This document shows, piece after piece, positions 31,644-38,980 of a stretch of 64,000 nucleotides of DNA (positions are counted from its first letter, which is position 1; every line of letters begins with the position of its first letter). The DNA is from Pseudomonas sp. LS44 (GTDB lineage: Bacteria > Pseudomonadota > Gammaproteobacteria > Pseudomonadales > Pseudomonadaceae). Below the pieces are notes generated by a model. The model saw only the letters and a list, made by a program, of their open reading frames with translations, was not told the origin of the DNA and searched no databases. Made by a program: the position numbers and the translations under genes. The stretch covers positions 3,224,001-3,288,000 of the forward strand of contig NZ_CP102830.1 in assembly GCF_024730785.1 (NCBI RefSeq). Direction: 5' to 3'.

Positions 31644-32362
31644 GCACAGAGCAAAAGCGCGGCATCACGTTTTTGCTGCCCAATGGTGAACAACTACAGG
31701 AAGACGTGCCATGGCAGGTTGCGAGTGCTCTGCTTGGAGTTACCTGCGAACAACTGGCAGACCCAATTCAAGTTCACGAGGTTCGGCTGCTTGACGACGG
31801 CTTCAGCCTCGCCGTGGATGATAAAGATGGTCTATGGCAGACGATTCTGTTCGTCCCCCGCTGGTTCAGCCGCTACCGCAATACAATCTTGAGCCGGCAA
31901 GAGCTTGAGCCGAAGGACAGCATTGAGGCTTCGAACATGCTTGTCCTGTTCGTGGTTGCTAGCAATGACTTGGTATCCCGCAGGACACGCAAGCTAATCG
32001 AGGCGGGATTAGTGGATTTTGATGATGTAAAGAACGACCTCCCGGAAGTCCTCTTTCATCCCGAGTTCATGCCTTTCTTGGTCGAAAAGTTCTCGGAAGG
32101 AATGGCTCCAGCCAATAAATCATGGAAGCAACCCGACCCTGAGCTTGGCCATGAGCTTTATGAGCTGGCTGTAGCGATTCAGGTAAAGGCCGGCAAGCTT
32201 TCTTGGAACAAGGCTATGGCTCAGGCGATTGAGCAGCGGCCAGACCTTGTGCCTGCCAGCTGGCGCTCCGACCCTGCTGATAGCCTGAAGAAAGCGACCC
32301 AGCGGAGCATTGAGAAATCCCGTTTCTCGCTTAAAGGCTGGCGCAGACCTGGGGACAAATAG
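31640..32362 (+). CDS. Unknown protein of the tRNA-Leu element
   Basis: A 240-residue soluble protein that I do not recognise. ATG 31640 overlaps the integrase stop by four bases, so it is translationally coupled. The first half is mixed alpha/beta with aromatic stretches (LWQTILFVPRWFSRYR); the second half is acidic then basic and helical, ending KSRFSLKGWRRPGDK. There is no signal peptide, membrane segment, nuclease or ATPase motif. Base use is more A/T-rich than in neighbouring genes. The position beside the integrase is where satellites and islands often keep cargo such as anti-phage genes, but nothing in the sequence proves that. Confidence 0.8.
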   Translation: MSTEQKRGITFLLPNGEQLQEDVPWQVASALLGVTCEQLADPIQVHEVRLLDDGFSLAVDDKDGLWQTILFVPRWFSRYRNTILSRQELEPKDSIEASNMLVLFVVASNDLVSRRTRKLIEAGLVDFDDVKNDLPEVLFHPEFMPFLVEKFSEGMAPANKSWKQPDPELGHELYELAVAIQVKAGKLSWNKAMAQAIEQRPDLVPASWRSDPADSLKKATQRSIEKSRFSLKGWRRPGDK

Positions 32363-32439
32363 AGCAAGTTCTTTGTCCCTGACCAGTTTGGATAAGTCGG
32401 AAAAAATGTGAGCACCCCAACACAACGGAGTGCATCCCA

Positions 32440-32685
32440 TTGAAACCTATCCAACTGCAAGACCCTCAGCGCCAGGCATCCGGCCTGTCGCAACTGCTGA
32501 CCTTCGGCGACGTTTGTAGCCTGCTGCGCAAATCGCGCTCTGGCGTCTACAAGCTGATGACCAGCGATCCCACCTTTCCCAAGCCGGTTAAAGACGGTGA
32601 TGCACGCTCGGCCCGTGCGTTCTTCGTCGCCAGCGAGATCGCTGCATGGCTGCAATCCAAACTGGACGCGAGGGGGGCGGCATGA
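32440..32685 (+). CDS. AlpA-like DNA-binding regulator / excisionase
   Basis: An 81-residue helix-turn-helix protein of the AlpA/MerR-like group that controls integrase expression or assists excision in many islands. The pattern LLTFGDVCSLLRKSRSGVYKL (written here at its limit) is the helix-turn-helix, followed by FPKPVKDG and the AFFVASEIAAWL helix. The start is TTG 32440 with GGAG about nine bases upstream. The stop overlaps the next gene start (ATGA). It probably governs the switch between maintenance and replication. Confidence 0.85.
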   Translation: MKPIQLQDPQRQASGLSQLLTFGDVCSLLRKSRSGVYKLMTSDPTFPKPVKDGDARSARAFFVASEIAAWLQSKLDARGAA

Positions 32686-33632
32686 TGACCCAGACACGAA
32701 AAAGCCCGGCGGCAACCGGGCTCAGTCGAAACAACAATCAGCCGTTACACCATAACACCTCCCGCCCCGAGTTTGAATTTCTCCAGACCATGACGGCGAC
32801 GCTCGGCAAGCTGGATTTTGTGCCGATTGCAGACGGCACCATCCGCCGCTTCCACGTCCCTGACGACAAGGCCGGCACACTAAACGGTTGGTATCTGCTG
32901 TTTGCCAATGGCATCGCCTCCGGTTGTTTCGGTAGCTGGAAGGCGGGTAGCTCGCACACCTGGAGCAGTCGCAAGCCTGCCGATCCACTGGAGGCGCAAT
33001 TAATCGCCCAGCGTATCGAGCAGGCCAGGCGCCAGCGGGAAGCTGAGCGGCACCAGCTCCAGCAACAAGCCGCCGAGAAGGGCAATCGACTCTGGCGTGA
33101 TGCTCGCCGCGCCGATCCCGATCACCCCTACCTGATCGCCAAGGGCTGCCGACCGCACGCCCTGCGCCAGTTGGGTGATGTGCTGCTGGTGCCGCTGTAC
33201 CACGCCGGCCAGTTGGTGAACCTGCAACGCATCGGCCCGGATGGGCAAAAGCGCTTTCTGTATGGCGGCATGATGAAGGGCTGTTATTCGCCGCTGGGCA
33301 GCATCAAGGACGGTCAACCTTGGTACGCCTGCGAAGGCTGGGCGACTGGGGCAACGATCCACGAAAGCACCGGCCACCCGGTCGCCTGCGCGATGAATGC
33401 CGGCAACCTGCTGCTGGTCGGCCTGAAGCTGCGCCACCGCTATCCCGAGGCCGTGCCGATCTTTGCGGGTGATGACGACCGCCAGACCGAGGGCAACCCT
33501 GGGCGTACTTCCGCCATCAAAGCCGCCGCCGCGCTCGGTTGCGGGCTGGTGCTGCCGCAGTGGCCGGATGACGCGCCGCTGGAGTTGAGCGACTTCAATG
33601 ACCTGCGCCAATGGATGGAGGGCCGCCAATGA
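32682..33632 (+). CDS. TOPRIM-domain primase-like protein
   Basis: A 316-residue protein with a central helical linker rich in Gln/Arg (about 105-140) and a C-terminal TOPRIM fold. The TOPRIM glutamate is E218 in YACEGWATG and the acidic cluster is D264-D266 in IFAGDDDRQ. The N-terminal part (about 30-95) resembles the small zinc-free region of P4-type primases (RRFHVPDDKAGTLNGWYLLF). It should prime replication of the element with the next gene product. ATG 32682 follows GAGGGGGGCGGC and overlaps the alpA-like stop; its own stop overlaps the ATPase start. Confidence 0.85.
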   Translation: MMTQTRKSPAATGLSRNNNQPLHHNTSRPEFEFLQTMTATLGKLDFVPIADGTIRRFHVPDDKAGTLNGWYLLFANGIASGCFGSWKAGSSHTWSSRKPADPLEAQLIAQRIEQARRQREAERHQLQQQAAEKGNRLWRDARRADPDHPYLIAKGCRPHALRQLGDVLLVPLYHAGQLVNLQRIGPDGQKRFLYGGMMKGCYSPLGSIKDGQPWYACEGWATGATIHESTGHPVACAMNAGNLLLVGLKLRHRYPEAVPIFAGDDDRQTEGNPGRTSAIKAAAALGCGLVLPQWPDDAPLELSDFNDLRQWMEGRQ

Positions 33633-35254
33633 CTGTTGCCGAGTTCCAATTGATCCCCGATCCCGTCATGCCGGAAGCCGAAGATCGCCAAGAAGTCGAA
33701 GACCGGGAGGCGGACGATAAGCAGAGCCAGGCGTCACAACTGGTCAAGTTCGTCGAGCAGCGTTTCGAGCTATTCCACGACGAGAACAAGGACGTTTACA
33801 CCAGCGACCGCAAAACTGGCGAGGTGCGCAACCTGGCATCCCGCCAGTTCCGTGACTGCCTGCTGGCCGGCTTCTACAAGGACACTGGCAAGTCGGCGCG
33901 TGACCAGTCGGCTCGCGAGGCGCTGGGCACCCTGGCCGGCATCGGTCGATTCGATGGCGAGCAGCGCCAAGTTAATCTGCGTTTCGCTGGTGCTGCCGGC
34001 GATTACTGGCTAGATCTGGCCGTACCTGGCAGTAGCAGTGCCATCCGCTTGCAGCCCGGTCGCTGGGAGATCGTCGAGGCTCCAGAGGTCGCCTTCGTGC
34101 GCCCCGAAACCATGCAACCGCTACCCGTGCCGATCCACGGCGGGAGCATTGACGCGCTGTGGGAGGTCGCCAACGTCCCCGAAAACTGCCGCCTGTTGGT
34201 GTTGGCCTGGCTAATCGAATGCCTGCGCCCTGATACGCCTTACCCCGTGCTCGAGTTGCTGGGCGAACAGGGCAGCGCCAAGAGCACGACGCAAACGGCA
34301 CTACGCCGGCTGATCGATCCAAACGCTTGCGACCTACGCGGTGCGCCCAAGTCGGTCGAGGATGTTTTCGTCTCAGCCGGAGCCTGCGCATTGGTGAGCT
34401 ACGAGAACATTTCGCACCTGCCGGGACAGATGCAGGACGCTTTGTGCGTGCTAGCCACGGGAGGCGGATTCGCCAAGCGCAAGTTGTACAGCGACAGCGA
34501 AGAGAGCGTTATCAGCGTCAAGCGCCCGATCATCCTCAACGGCATCGCCGCCGCCGTCACCGCGCAAGACCTTGTAGACCGCGCCATCACCGTCGAGACG
34601 CCGGTTATCGTCGAGCGCCGGGAGGTAGCGGGTCTGTGGAGCGAGTACGAAGAAAGGCGCGCTAGTCTGCTGGGGGCGCTGCTGGATATCGCCGCACGGG
34701 CGCTGGCCGTCCTGCCGAGCATGAGCCTGCCTGCTGATGATCGTCCGCGCCTTGTCGAGTTCGCACTACTAGGAATGGCGGTCGCCAAGGCCGTCGAGAA
34801 AAAGCCGGATGACTTCATGAAGGAGTTCAACGCCAGCAGGCAGGAGAGTCTGGCGCGCACCATCGATGCCAGTCCGGTAGCCGCTGCCGTGGTGGAGCTG
34901 ATCGAAGCGCGCCCGGAAGGCGTGGCCGCGCCGGCAAAAGAAATCCTTCTGACCCTGGAGCAGTACCGACCGACCGGCTGCGATTCCTGGCCGAAGTCAC
35001 CAAAGGGGCTGGGCGATGCCTTGCGCCGTGCAGCGCCCGCACTTCGTCAGATGAGTATCGACTGCAAATGTCTGGGCAAAGTCGGCGGCGCCGTGAAGTG
35101 GACAGTAAAAAGAAAACTCCCGAAGCAATGTCCTGAAAGTCCTAATGTCCTGGTAAACGATCAAAAAACAGTCAACCAGCAGGACATTAGGACATGCAGG
35201 ACATTGGGTCAGGAGCTATCCCCCGCGCCCGCGCTTTTCGGAGGTGACATATGA
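33629..35254 (+). CDS. P-loop ATPase / replicative helicase-like protein
   Basis: A 541-residue protein with a Walker A motif GEQGSAKST at about 212-220 and a likely Walker B strand around ACALVSYENIS. The preceding region (about 165-205, PVPIHGGSIDALWEVANVP) is typical of element-encoded DNA helicases next to TOPRIM primases. Together with the upstream gene it looks like the primase-helicase of P4-type satellites split in two. The C-terminal tail (from about residue 495) is Ser/Pro/Gln-rich and its codons form a large nested palindrome. It overlaps genes on both sides by ATGA. Confidence 0.82.
   Translation: MTVAEFQLIPDPVMPEAEDRQEVEDREADDKQSQASQLVKFVEQRFELFHDENKDVYTSDRKTGEVRNLASRQFRDCLLAGFYKDTGKSARDQSAREALGTLAGIGRFDGEQRQVNLRFAGAAGDYWLDLAVPGSSSAIRLQPGRWEIVEAPEVAFVRPETMQPLPVPIHGGSIDALWEVANVPENCRLLVLAWLIECLRPDTPYPVLELLGEQGSAKSTTQTALRRLIDPNACDLRGAPKSVEDVFVSAGACALVSYENISHLPGQMQDALCVLATGGGFAKRKLYSDSEESVISVKRPIILNGIAAAVTAQDLVDRAITVETPVIVERREVAGLWSEYEERRASLLGALLDIAARALAVLPSMSLPADDRPRLVEFALLGMAVAKAVEKKPDDFMKEFNASRQESLARTIDASPVAAAVVELIEARPEGVAAPAKEILLTLEQYRPTGCDSWPKSPKGLGDALRRAAPALRQMSIDCKCLGKVGGAVKWTVKRKLPKQCPESPNVLVNDQKTVNQQDIRTCRTLGQELSPAPALFGGDI
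35126..35206. repeat. Nested palindrome with AGGACAT units, candidate origin or regulatory hairpin
   Basis: Left arm 35126-35152 is CAATGTCCTG, three bases, GTCCTAATGTCCTG; right arm 35180-35206 is the exact complement except for the three-base centre. That is 24 of 27 paired positions around a 27-base A-rich spacer. The GGACAT/ATGTCC unit occurs five times. It lies in the last codons of the ATPase gene, which is unusual for coding sequence. Confidence 0.85.
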
Positions 35255-35796
35255 GCGCCGCCGAAGTGTTGGAGATCGCCGAGGCCGAAGGCGTGTCGCT
35301 GGTGTTGGAAGGCGACAGGCTGACCTGGAAGGCAGACCACCAACCGCCCGCCGACCTGCTCGCCGAGATCAAGGCGCATCGTCTGGAGATCATCGAAGCA
35401 CTAACCCCGGCGAACGATTCACCCGAGGCGCTGGCCTGGTTGGGGCGTGTCGCTCGCCTGCTGGGATGCTCGCCGGCCTACCTTCGAGAGCGCGGCTTTA
35501 TCGACCGTCACGACCTGGAGGAACAACACCGGACGCACCCGCGATTCACGGCCAACCTGATTCGCAGTAACCCGGCATGGATACCGCAGACCGATCACCT
35601 GGAGCACCTAGAGCAGCACCAGCCGCAGTACGCCCACCGCACAGCGGCCACCGCATCGCCGGAGTGGATCGCCGCCCGTGATGCCTTCCACGCCCACGCG
35701 CTAGGCAACTGCCCGCACTGCCATGCGCCTACGGGGCGTTACTGTGTAACAGGGGCAGAGCTGCGCGCCCGGTATCTGAGCGCGGGCCTTCAATGA
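35251..35796 (+). CDS. Small protein with TubC-like N-terminus and Cys/His cluster
   Basis: 181 residues. The first 52 (AAEVLEIAEAEGVSLVLEG then DLLAEIKAHRLEIIEAL) match the TubC N-terminal docking fold, known from NRPS/PKS assembly lines but also found in element-encoded proteins near primases. The C-terminal part has C154, C157 and C165 with H158 (CPHCHAPTGRYC), a likely zinc site. No NRPS or PKS genes are nearby, so I infer a protein-protein contact with the primase/ATPase instead. It starts in an ATGA overlap with the ATPase gene. Confidence 0.8.
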   Translation: MSAAEVLEIAEAEGVSLVLEGDRLTWKADHQPPADLLAEIKAHRLEIIEALTPANDSPEALAWLGRVARLLGCSPAYLRERGFIDRHDLEEQHRTHPRFTANLIRSNPAWIPQTDHLEHLEQHQPQYAHRTAATASPEWIAARDAFHAHALGNCPHCHAPTGRYCVTGAELRARYLSAGLQ

Positions 35797-35868
35797 TTCG
35801 CGTGATGGTTCGCGGTTCGCACCAGTTACGCATTACCCCCAAATTCCCAATTGATTTAGGTTCCTGAA

Positions 35869-36489
35869 ATGAGCAGAGCGAAGGAAAAAGACGCGACCGA
35901 GGATTACCGCGCCTTAGACGTTCGGTGGCTTCATCGTCGCGGCGCTCTGTTGTCGGGCTATTCCTGTTCGTTGGAGTGGAAACGCCGTGGCGTCGTGGTG
36001 GCGTCAATCGGCATTCGCACGGAAAGCCCGACCTGCATACGTCTGCGCTATCAGGCAAAGGTGAGAGGCAAGCCAGAACCGAGGGATTACCCCGTGCCGA
36101 TCACTTGGACGCCTTGCCACCTTGGAGGGGAGCGCCCGTGGTTCCTGTGCCCATCCTGTGGCCGTCGAGTGGCGAAGCTCTACGGCGGCAGCGAGTTCGC
36201 CTGCCGTCACTGCTGGCGCCTGAACTATGCGAGCCAGCAAGCGAACAAACGCGACCGGGCGTCTGACCAGTCATTCAAGCTGCGCGATGCCCTGGGCTGC
36301 GATGAGGGATTTCTGTTCACCCCCGCCGAGTTCATTCCCAAGCCGAAGGGTATGCACTGGCGGACGTTCGAGCGGAAGATTGAGCAGCTTAAGCAGGTAG
36401 ACGCCCGTGCCCTGGAGGATGCCGCCGCTATGCTCGCCAGTATCGAGCGAGGTATGGGCATTTACGCCGCTTCTGTTGATCGTCTTTGA
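35869..36489 (+). CDS. Zinc-ribbon protein of unknown function
   Basis: 206 residues. A four-cysteine zinc ribbon is formed by C94 and C97 (CPSC) and C112 and C115 (CRHC). The N-terminal 90 residues are beta-rich (LEWKRRGVVVASIGIR, CIRLRYQAKVRG); the C-terminus is helical (TFERKIEQLKQVDARALEDAA). It is the last gene of the element, 72 bases after the previous one. A nucleic-acid-binding role is likely from the zinc ribbon and basic charge, but no specific function can be assigned. Confidence 0.8.
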   Translation: MSRAKEKDATEDYRALDVRWLHRRGALLSGYSCSLEWKRRGVVVASIGIRTESPTCIRLRYQAKVRGKPEPRDYPVPITWTPCHLGGERPWFLCPSCGRRVAKLYGGSEFACRHCWRLNYASQQANKRDRASDQSFKLRDALGCDEGFLFTPAEFIPKPKGMHWRTFERKIEQLKQVDARALEDAAAMLASIERGMGIYAASVDRL

Positions 36490-36697
36490 CCCATGCCGGA
36501 ACCTAACAAAACCTAAGATTCAGACCGCCGTGCCCCTTGCTCCCCCGTTTGCGAAACAACCTCATGTAATCGAGTTTCTTTGATCCCTAAAAAGGGACGC
36601 GCTGGGAGCATTGGCTGCTGAGAAATGTTGATATTCAGCACGCCAAGACGGTTATGCTCCGCTCGGAAATCATGCAAAAACACCCCAGCAGCCGGCG
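36490..36697 (+). other. Non-coding right end of the element
   Basis: About 200 bases without a supported gene between the zinc-ribbon gene and the right arm repeat. It contains a small CCCT-AAAAA-AGGG-type hairpin near 36586-36598. The open frames across it have no start signals or family likeness. It probably holds part of attP-derived regulatory DNA. Confidence 0.4.
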
Positions 36698-36719
36698 CCG
36701 TGTATGCCAGCTTGTATGC
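36698..36719 (+). repeat. 22-bp direct repeat, right copy
   Basis: Identical to 30358-30379 and in the same orientation, about 50 bases inside the right attachment site. TGTATGCC units occur at 36701 and 36713; the second continues as TGTATGCCAA, the complement of the unit upstream of the integrase. Confidence 0.7.
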
Positions 36720-36767
36720 CAACCATAACAACGACGATACAAGCCCCGTATTTACTGGAAAGTTAGC

Positions 36768-36783
36768 GTCTCCCCCGGCACCA
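36768..36783 (+). other. Putative right attachment site (attR)
   Basis: GTCTCCCCCGGCACCA, matching the tRNA-Leu 3' end except for two missing G. The 12 bases before it also loosely resemble the tRNA T-arm. It is read as the displaced original tRNA end, free to drift after integration. Marks the probable element boundary. Confidence 0.6.
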
Positions 36784-37083
36784 TTTTTGAGACTGTCGCA
36801 ATGGCAGGCTATCTAGTTTTAAAGATCATCTCGCCTTACTTCAACCCTACCGGCACGGCCTTTATCCAGTGGTCAGGTGCCACCCTCAGGGGTTGAATTC
36901 ATTCTTACTCTTGACGTAGAGTTTCCCCGCTGTGTTTGCATGGGGTCGCTTTGAATCGTGACCTGGTGCAGCAGATCGATAGATTTGCTACATCCCGCTC
37001 GACGCCTCTTACTCTCTGCAACCAGTCCAGTTCTCTTCTATATTAAGAGACTGTCATCAACTCTAGTTCCAAGGAAATAAGAT
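36784..37083 (+). promoter_or_regulatory. Upstream region of the cold-shock gene
   Basis: A 300-base gap with no gene. TATATT at 37039-37044 is a candidate -10 with a mediocre -35 (CTGCAA at 37016). It is nested in a CTCTT/AAGAG inverted repeat. AAGGA at 37071-37075 is the ribosome binding site. TTGACG at about 36914 may be another -35 but lacks a good -10. A long 5' leader is usual for cold-shock genes. Confidence 0.4.
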
Positions 37084-37296
37084 ATGTCGAATCGTCAGAA
37101 CGGTACCGTCAAGTGGTTTAACGACGAGAAAGGTTTTGGTTTCATCACTCCTGAAAGCGGTCCGGATCTGTTCGTCCACTTCCGTGCGATCGAAGGCAAC
37201 GGCTTCAAGAGCCTGAAAGAAGGCCAAAAAGTCAGCTTCGTCGCAGTACAAGGTCAAAAAGGCATGCAGGCCGACCAGGTTCAAGTCCTGGGCTAA
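37084..37296 (+). CDS. Cold-shock protein (CspA family)
   Basis: A 70-residue single OB-fold RNA chaperone. RNP1 (KGFGFITP) and RNP2 (LFVHF) are intact and the start [15 protein letters not shown] is canonical. It binds single-stranded RNA and melts structures, often at low temperature or entry to stationary phase; pseudomonads have several copies and I cannot say which paralogue this is. ATG 37084 has AAGGA eight bases upstream. Followed by a strong terminator. Confidence 0.96.
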   Translation: MSNRQNGTVKWFNDEKGFGFITPESGPDLFVHFRAIEGNGFKSLKEGQKVSFVAVQGQKGMQADQVQVLG

Positions 37297-37315
37297 TCGC
37301 CGCTGCGCCGATAGA

Positions 37316-37346
37316 AGCCCCTGATGGCGACATCAGGGGCTTTTTT
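37316..37346 (+). terminator. Terminator of the cold-shock gene
   Basis: An 11-bp stem AGCCCCTGATG / CATCAGGGGCT with a GCGA loop and six T. Confidence 0.93.
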
Positions 37347-37382
37347 ATGCCCTCAACTTTGTCACCAGGAACAACACACCGC

Positions 37383-37877
37383 ATGCCCAAGCATTTGCTA
37401 CGCCCGCAAGGTGAATTTCCCCGCGCGGGCCTACCCCGCCGCCTAGCGGCGATGTTTTACGATGCACTGTTGAGCATTGCCCTGCTGATGGTGGTCACCC
37501 TGATTTATAAGATGGTGCAGATCGCCATCTACGGCGAAGCCCGCTTGCGCGAACTGAGCGACTCCGGCGCGCTGGATCACGACCCGCTATTGGCCACCAT
37601 CCTGGTTCTCTGCCTGTTCGCCTTCTTCGCCAAGTTCTGGACTTACAATGGCCAGACGCTGGGCATGCAGGTGTGGGGAGTTCGCATCCAAAACCTCGAC
37701 GGCTCAGCAATTGATCTCTGGCAAGCCCTTCTGCGCTTCTTGCTTGCCATACTGTCGTGGCTTTGTGTTGGTTTGGGGTTTCTCTGGATTCTTTGGGATA
37801 AGCAGAAACGCAGCTGGCACGACATTTATTCAGACTCGATCGTCGTCCAGCTACCCAAGAGTGCTCACAAGAAATGA
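37383..37877 (+). CDS. RDD-family membrane protein
   Basis: A 164-residue inner-membrane protein with three predicted membrane segments (about 26-46, 69-89 and 110-135) and the RDD signature, here LPRRLAAMFYDALL near the N-terminus, plus GQTLGMQVWGVRI and KRSWHDIYSDSIV. Some RDD proteins act as ion antiporters, but the function is generally unknown. ATG 37383 is chosen because the family begins shortly before the Arg-rich segment. It ends at a bidirectional terminator facing lptG. Confidence 0.88.
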   Translation: MPKHLLRPQGEFPRAGLPRRLAAMFYDALLSIALLMVVTLIYKMVQIAIYGEARLRELSDSGALDHDPLLATILVLCLFAFFAKFWTYNGQTLGMQVWGVRIQNLDGSAIDLWQALLRFLLAILSWLCVGLGFLWILWDKQKRSWHDIYSDSIVVQLPKSAHKK

Positions 37878-37905
37878 AAAAGCCGGCTTATAGCCGGCTT
37901 TTTCA
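37877..37905. terminator. Bidirectional terminator between the RDD gene and lptG
   Basis: AAAAAGCCGGC-TTATA-GCCGGCTTTTT; A-run and T-run on opposite sides serve both convergent genes. Confidence 0.92.
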
Positions 37906-37918
37906 TTTTATCGCGCGC

Positions 37919-38980
37919 TCAACCCGCTCTTCGTAGCATCCATATCCCCGCCAAGGCGCAGATACCACTCGGGATTAGCACCGCCAACAAGGGCGAAAAG
38001 CCGAACACCAAGCTCGATGGGCCGAGCAGATCCTGAGCGATACGGAACACGAAGCCGACTAACACACCGGTGAACACCCGCTGACCCAAGGTCACCGAGC
38101 GCAGTGGACCGAAGATGAACGAAATCGCCATCAGCACTAGCGCCGCCGTCACCAAGGGCTGCAGCAGCTTGCCCCAGAACGCCAGCCAGTAGCGGCCGTT
38201 GTTCAGACCCTGCTCAGCTAGGTACTGGATGTAGCGCCACAATCCAGTAACCGAAAGCGCTTCAGGCTCGAGCACAACCGTGCCCAGCAACTGGGGCGTC
38301 AGCTGTACATCCCAACGTTCCTCAGGAAGGTTGACCACTTCAGTGCTACTTTCACGAAAATGCGTGGTGGACACCTCATTGAGCTGCCAATGATCGCCCT
38401 GATACTGGGCGCGTTTGGCGAAACTGGCCGACTGCAAATGCCGCTGCTCGTCGAACTGGTAGCGGGTCACGCCGTAGAGCAATCCATTCGGTTGCACGGC
38501 ATTGATATGCACGAACTCATTGCCCTGGCGGTGCCACACACCACGCTTGGCACTCTGCGCTTCACCACCGCCCTGAGCCATCGAGCGACTGGCCTGCGCC
38601 AGATTTTCGCTCCACGGCGCGAGGTATTCGCCGATCAGAATGCCGACCATCATCAGCACCAGCATGGGCTTCATCACCGCCCAAACAATGCGACCAACTG
38701 AAACGCCGGCAGCGCGCATGATGGTCAATTCGCTGTTGCTAGCCAGATTACCCAAGCCGATCAAGCAGCCGATCAAGGCGGCCATTGGCAGCATGTCGTA
38801 CACGCGCCGCGGCGTGGTCAGCACCACATACCAGGCGGCATCGAGCAACCCGTAGCCGCCCTCGACATCACCCATCTCGTCGATGAATGCAAACAACAGC
38901 GCCAACCCGACGATTACGCCGAGCACGCCAAGAATCGATACGAAGACGCTACTGCCGATATAACGATCCAGCTTAACCAT
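37919..38980 (-). CDS. lptG: LPS export permease LptG
   Basis: Inner-membrane subunit of the LptB2FGC ABC transporter that extracts lipopolysaccharide and sends it to the outer membrane. 353 residues with three membrane segments at each end (for example residues 12-32, 60-80, 100-118 and three in the last 85) around a periplasmic beta-jellyroll. The start LDRYIGSSVFVSILGV is typical. It overlaps the lptF end by eight bases. Confidence 0.95.
   Translation of the reverse strand: MVKLDRYIGSSVFVSILGVLGVIVGLALLFAFIDEMGDVEGGYGLLDAAWYVVLTTPRRVYDMLPMAALIGCLIGLGNLASNSELTIMRAAGVSVGRIVWAVMKPMLVLMMVGILIGEYLAPWSENLAQASRSMAQGGGEAQSAKRGVWHRQGNEFVHINAVQPNGLLYGVTRYQFDEQRHLQSASFAKRAQYQGDHWQLNEVSTTHFRESSTEVVNLPEERWDVQLTPQLLGTVVLEPEALSVTGLWRYIQYLAEQGLNNGRYWLAFWGKLLQPLVTAALVLMAISFIFGPLRSVTLGQRVFTGVLVGFVFRIAQDLLGPSSLVFGFSPLLAVLIPSGICALAGIWMLRRAG

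Larger units (their letters stand above)
30229..36783 (+). mobile_element. Integrated satellite-like element in tRNA-Leu
   Basis: A 6.5-kb unit bounded by the tRNA-Leu 3' end and a degraded copy of it. It holds seven same-strand genes: integrase, unknown protein, AlpA-like regulator, primase-like, P-loop ATPase, a TubC_N-like/Cys-cluster protein and a zinc-ribbon protein. The middle genes overlap by ATGA, so they are one expression unit. No structural phage genes, relaxase or type IV secretion genes are visible, and a separate primase plus ATPase is a replication module like that of P4-type satellites. Whether it still excises or replicates cannot be told. The second gene looks more A/T-rich by eye than the core genome. 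Confidence 0.8.

Noticed and set aside
35251..35796. A biosynthetic NRPS/PKS cluster suggested by the TubC-like domain
   Set aside because: No synthase, carrier protein or thioesterase genes nearby; the context is a mobile element.
36513..36816. Short open frames on both strands near the right end of the element
   Set aside because: They cross the direct repeat and attachment site and have no start signals or similarity.
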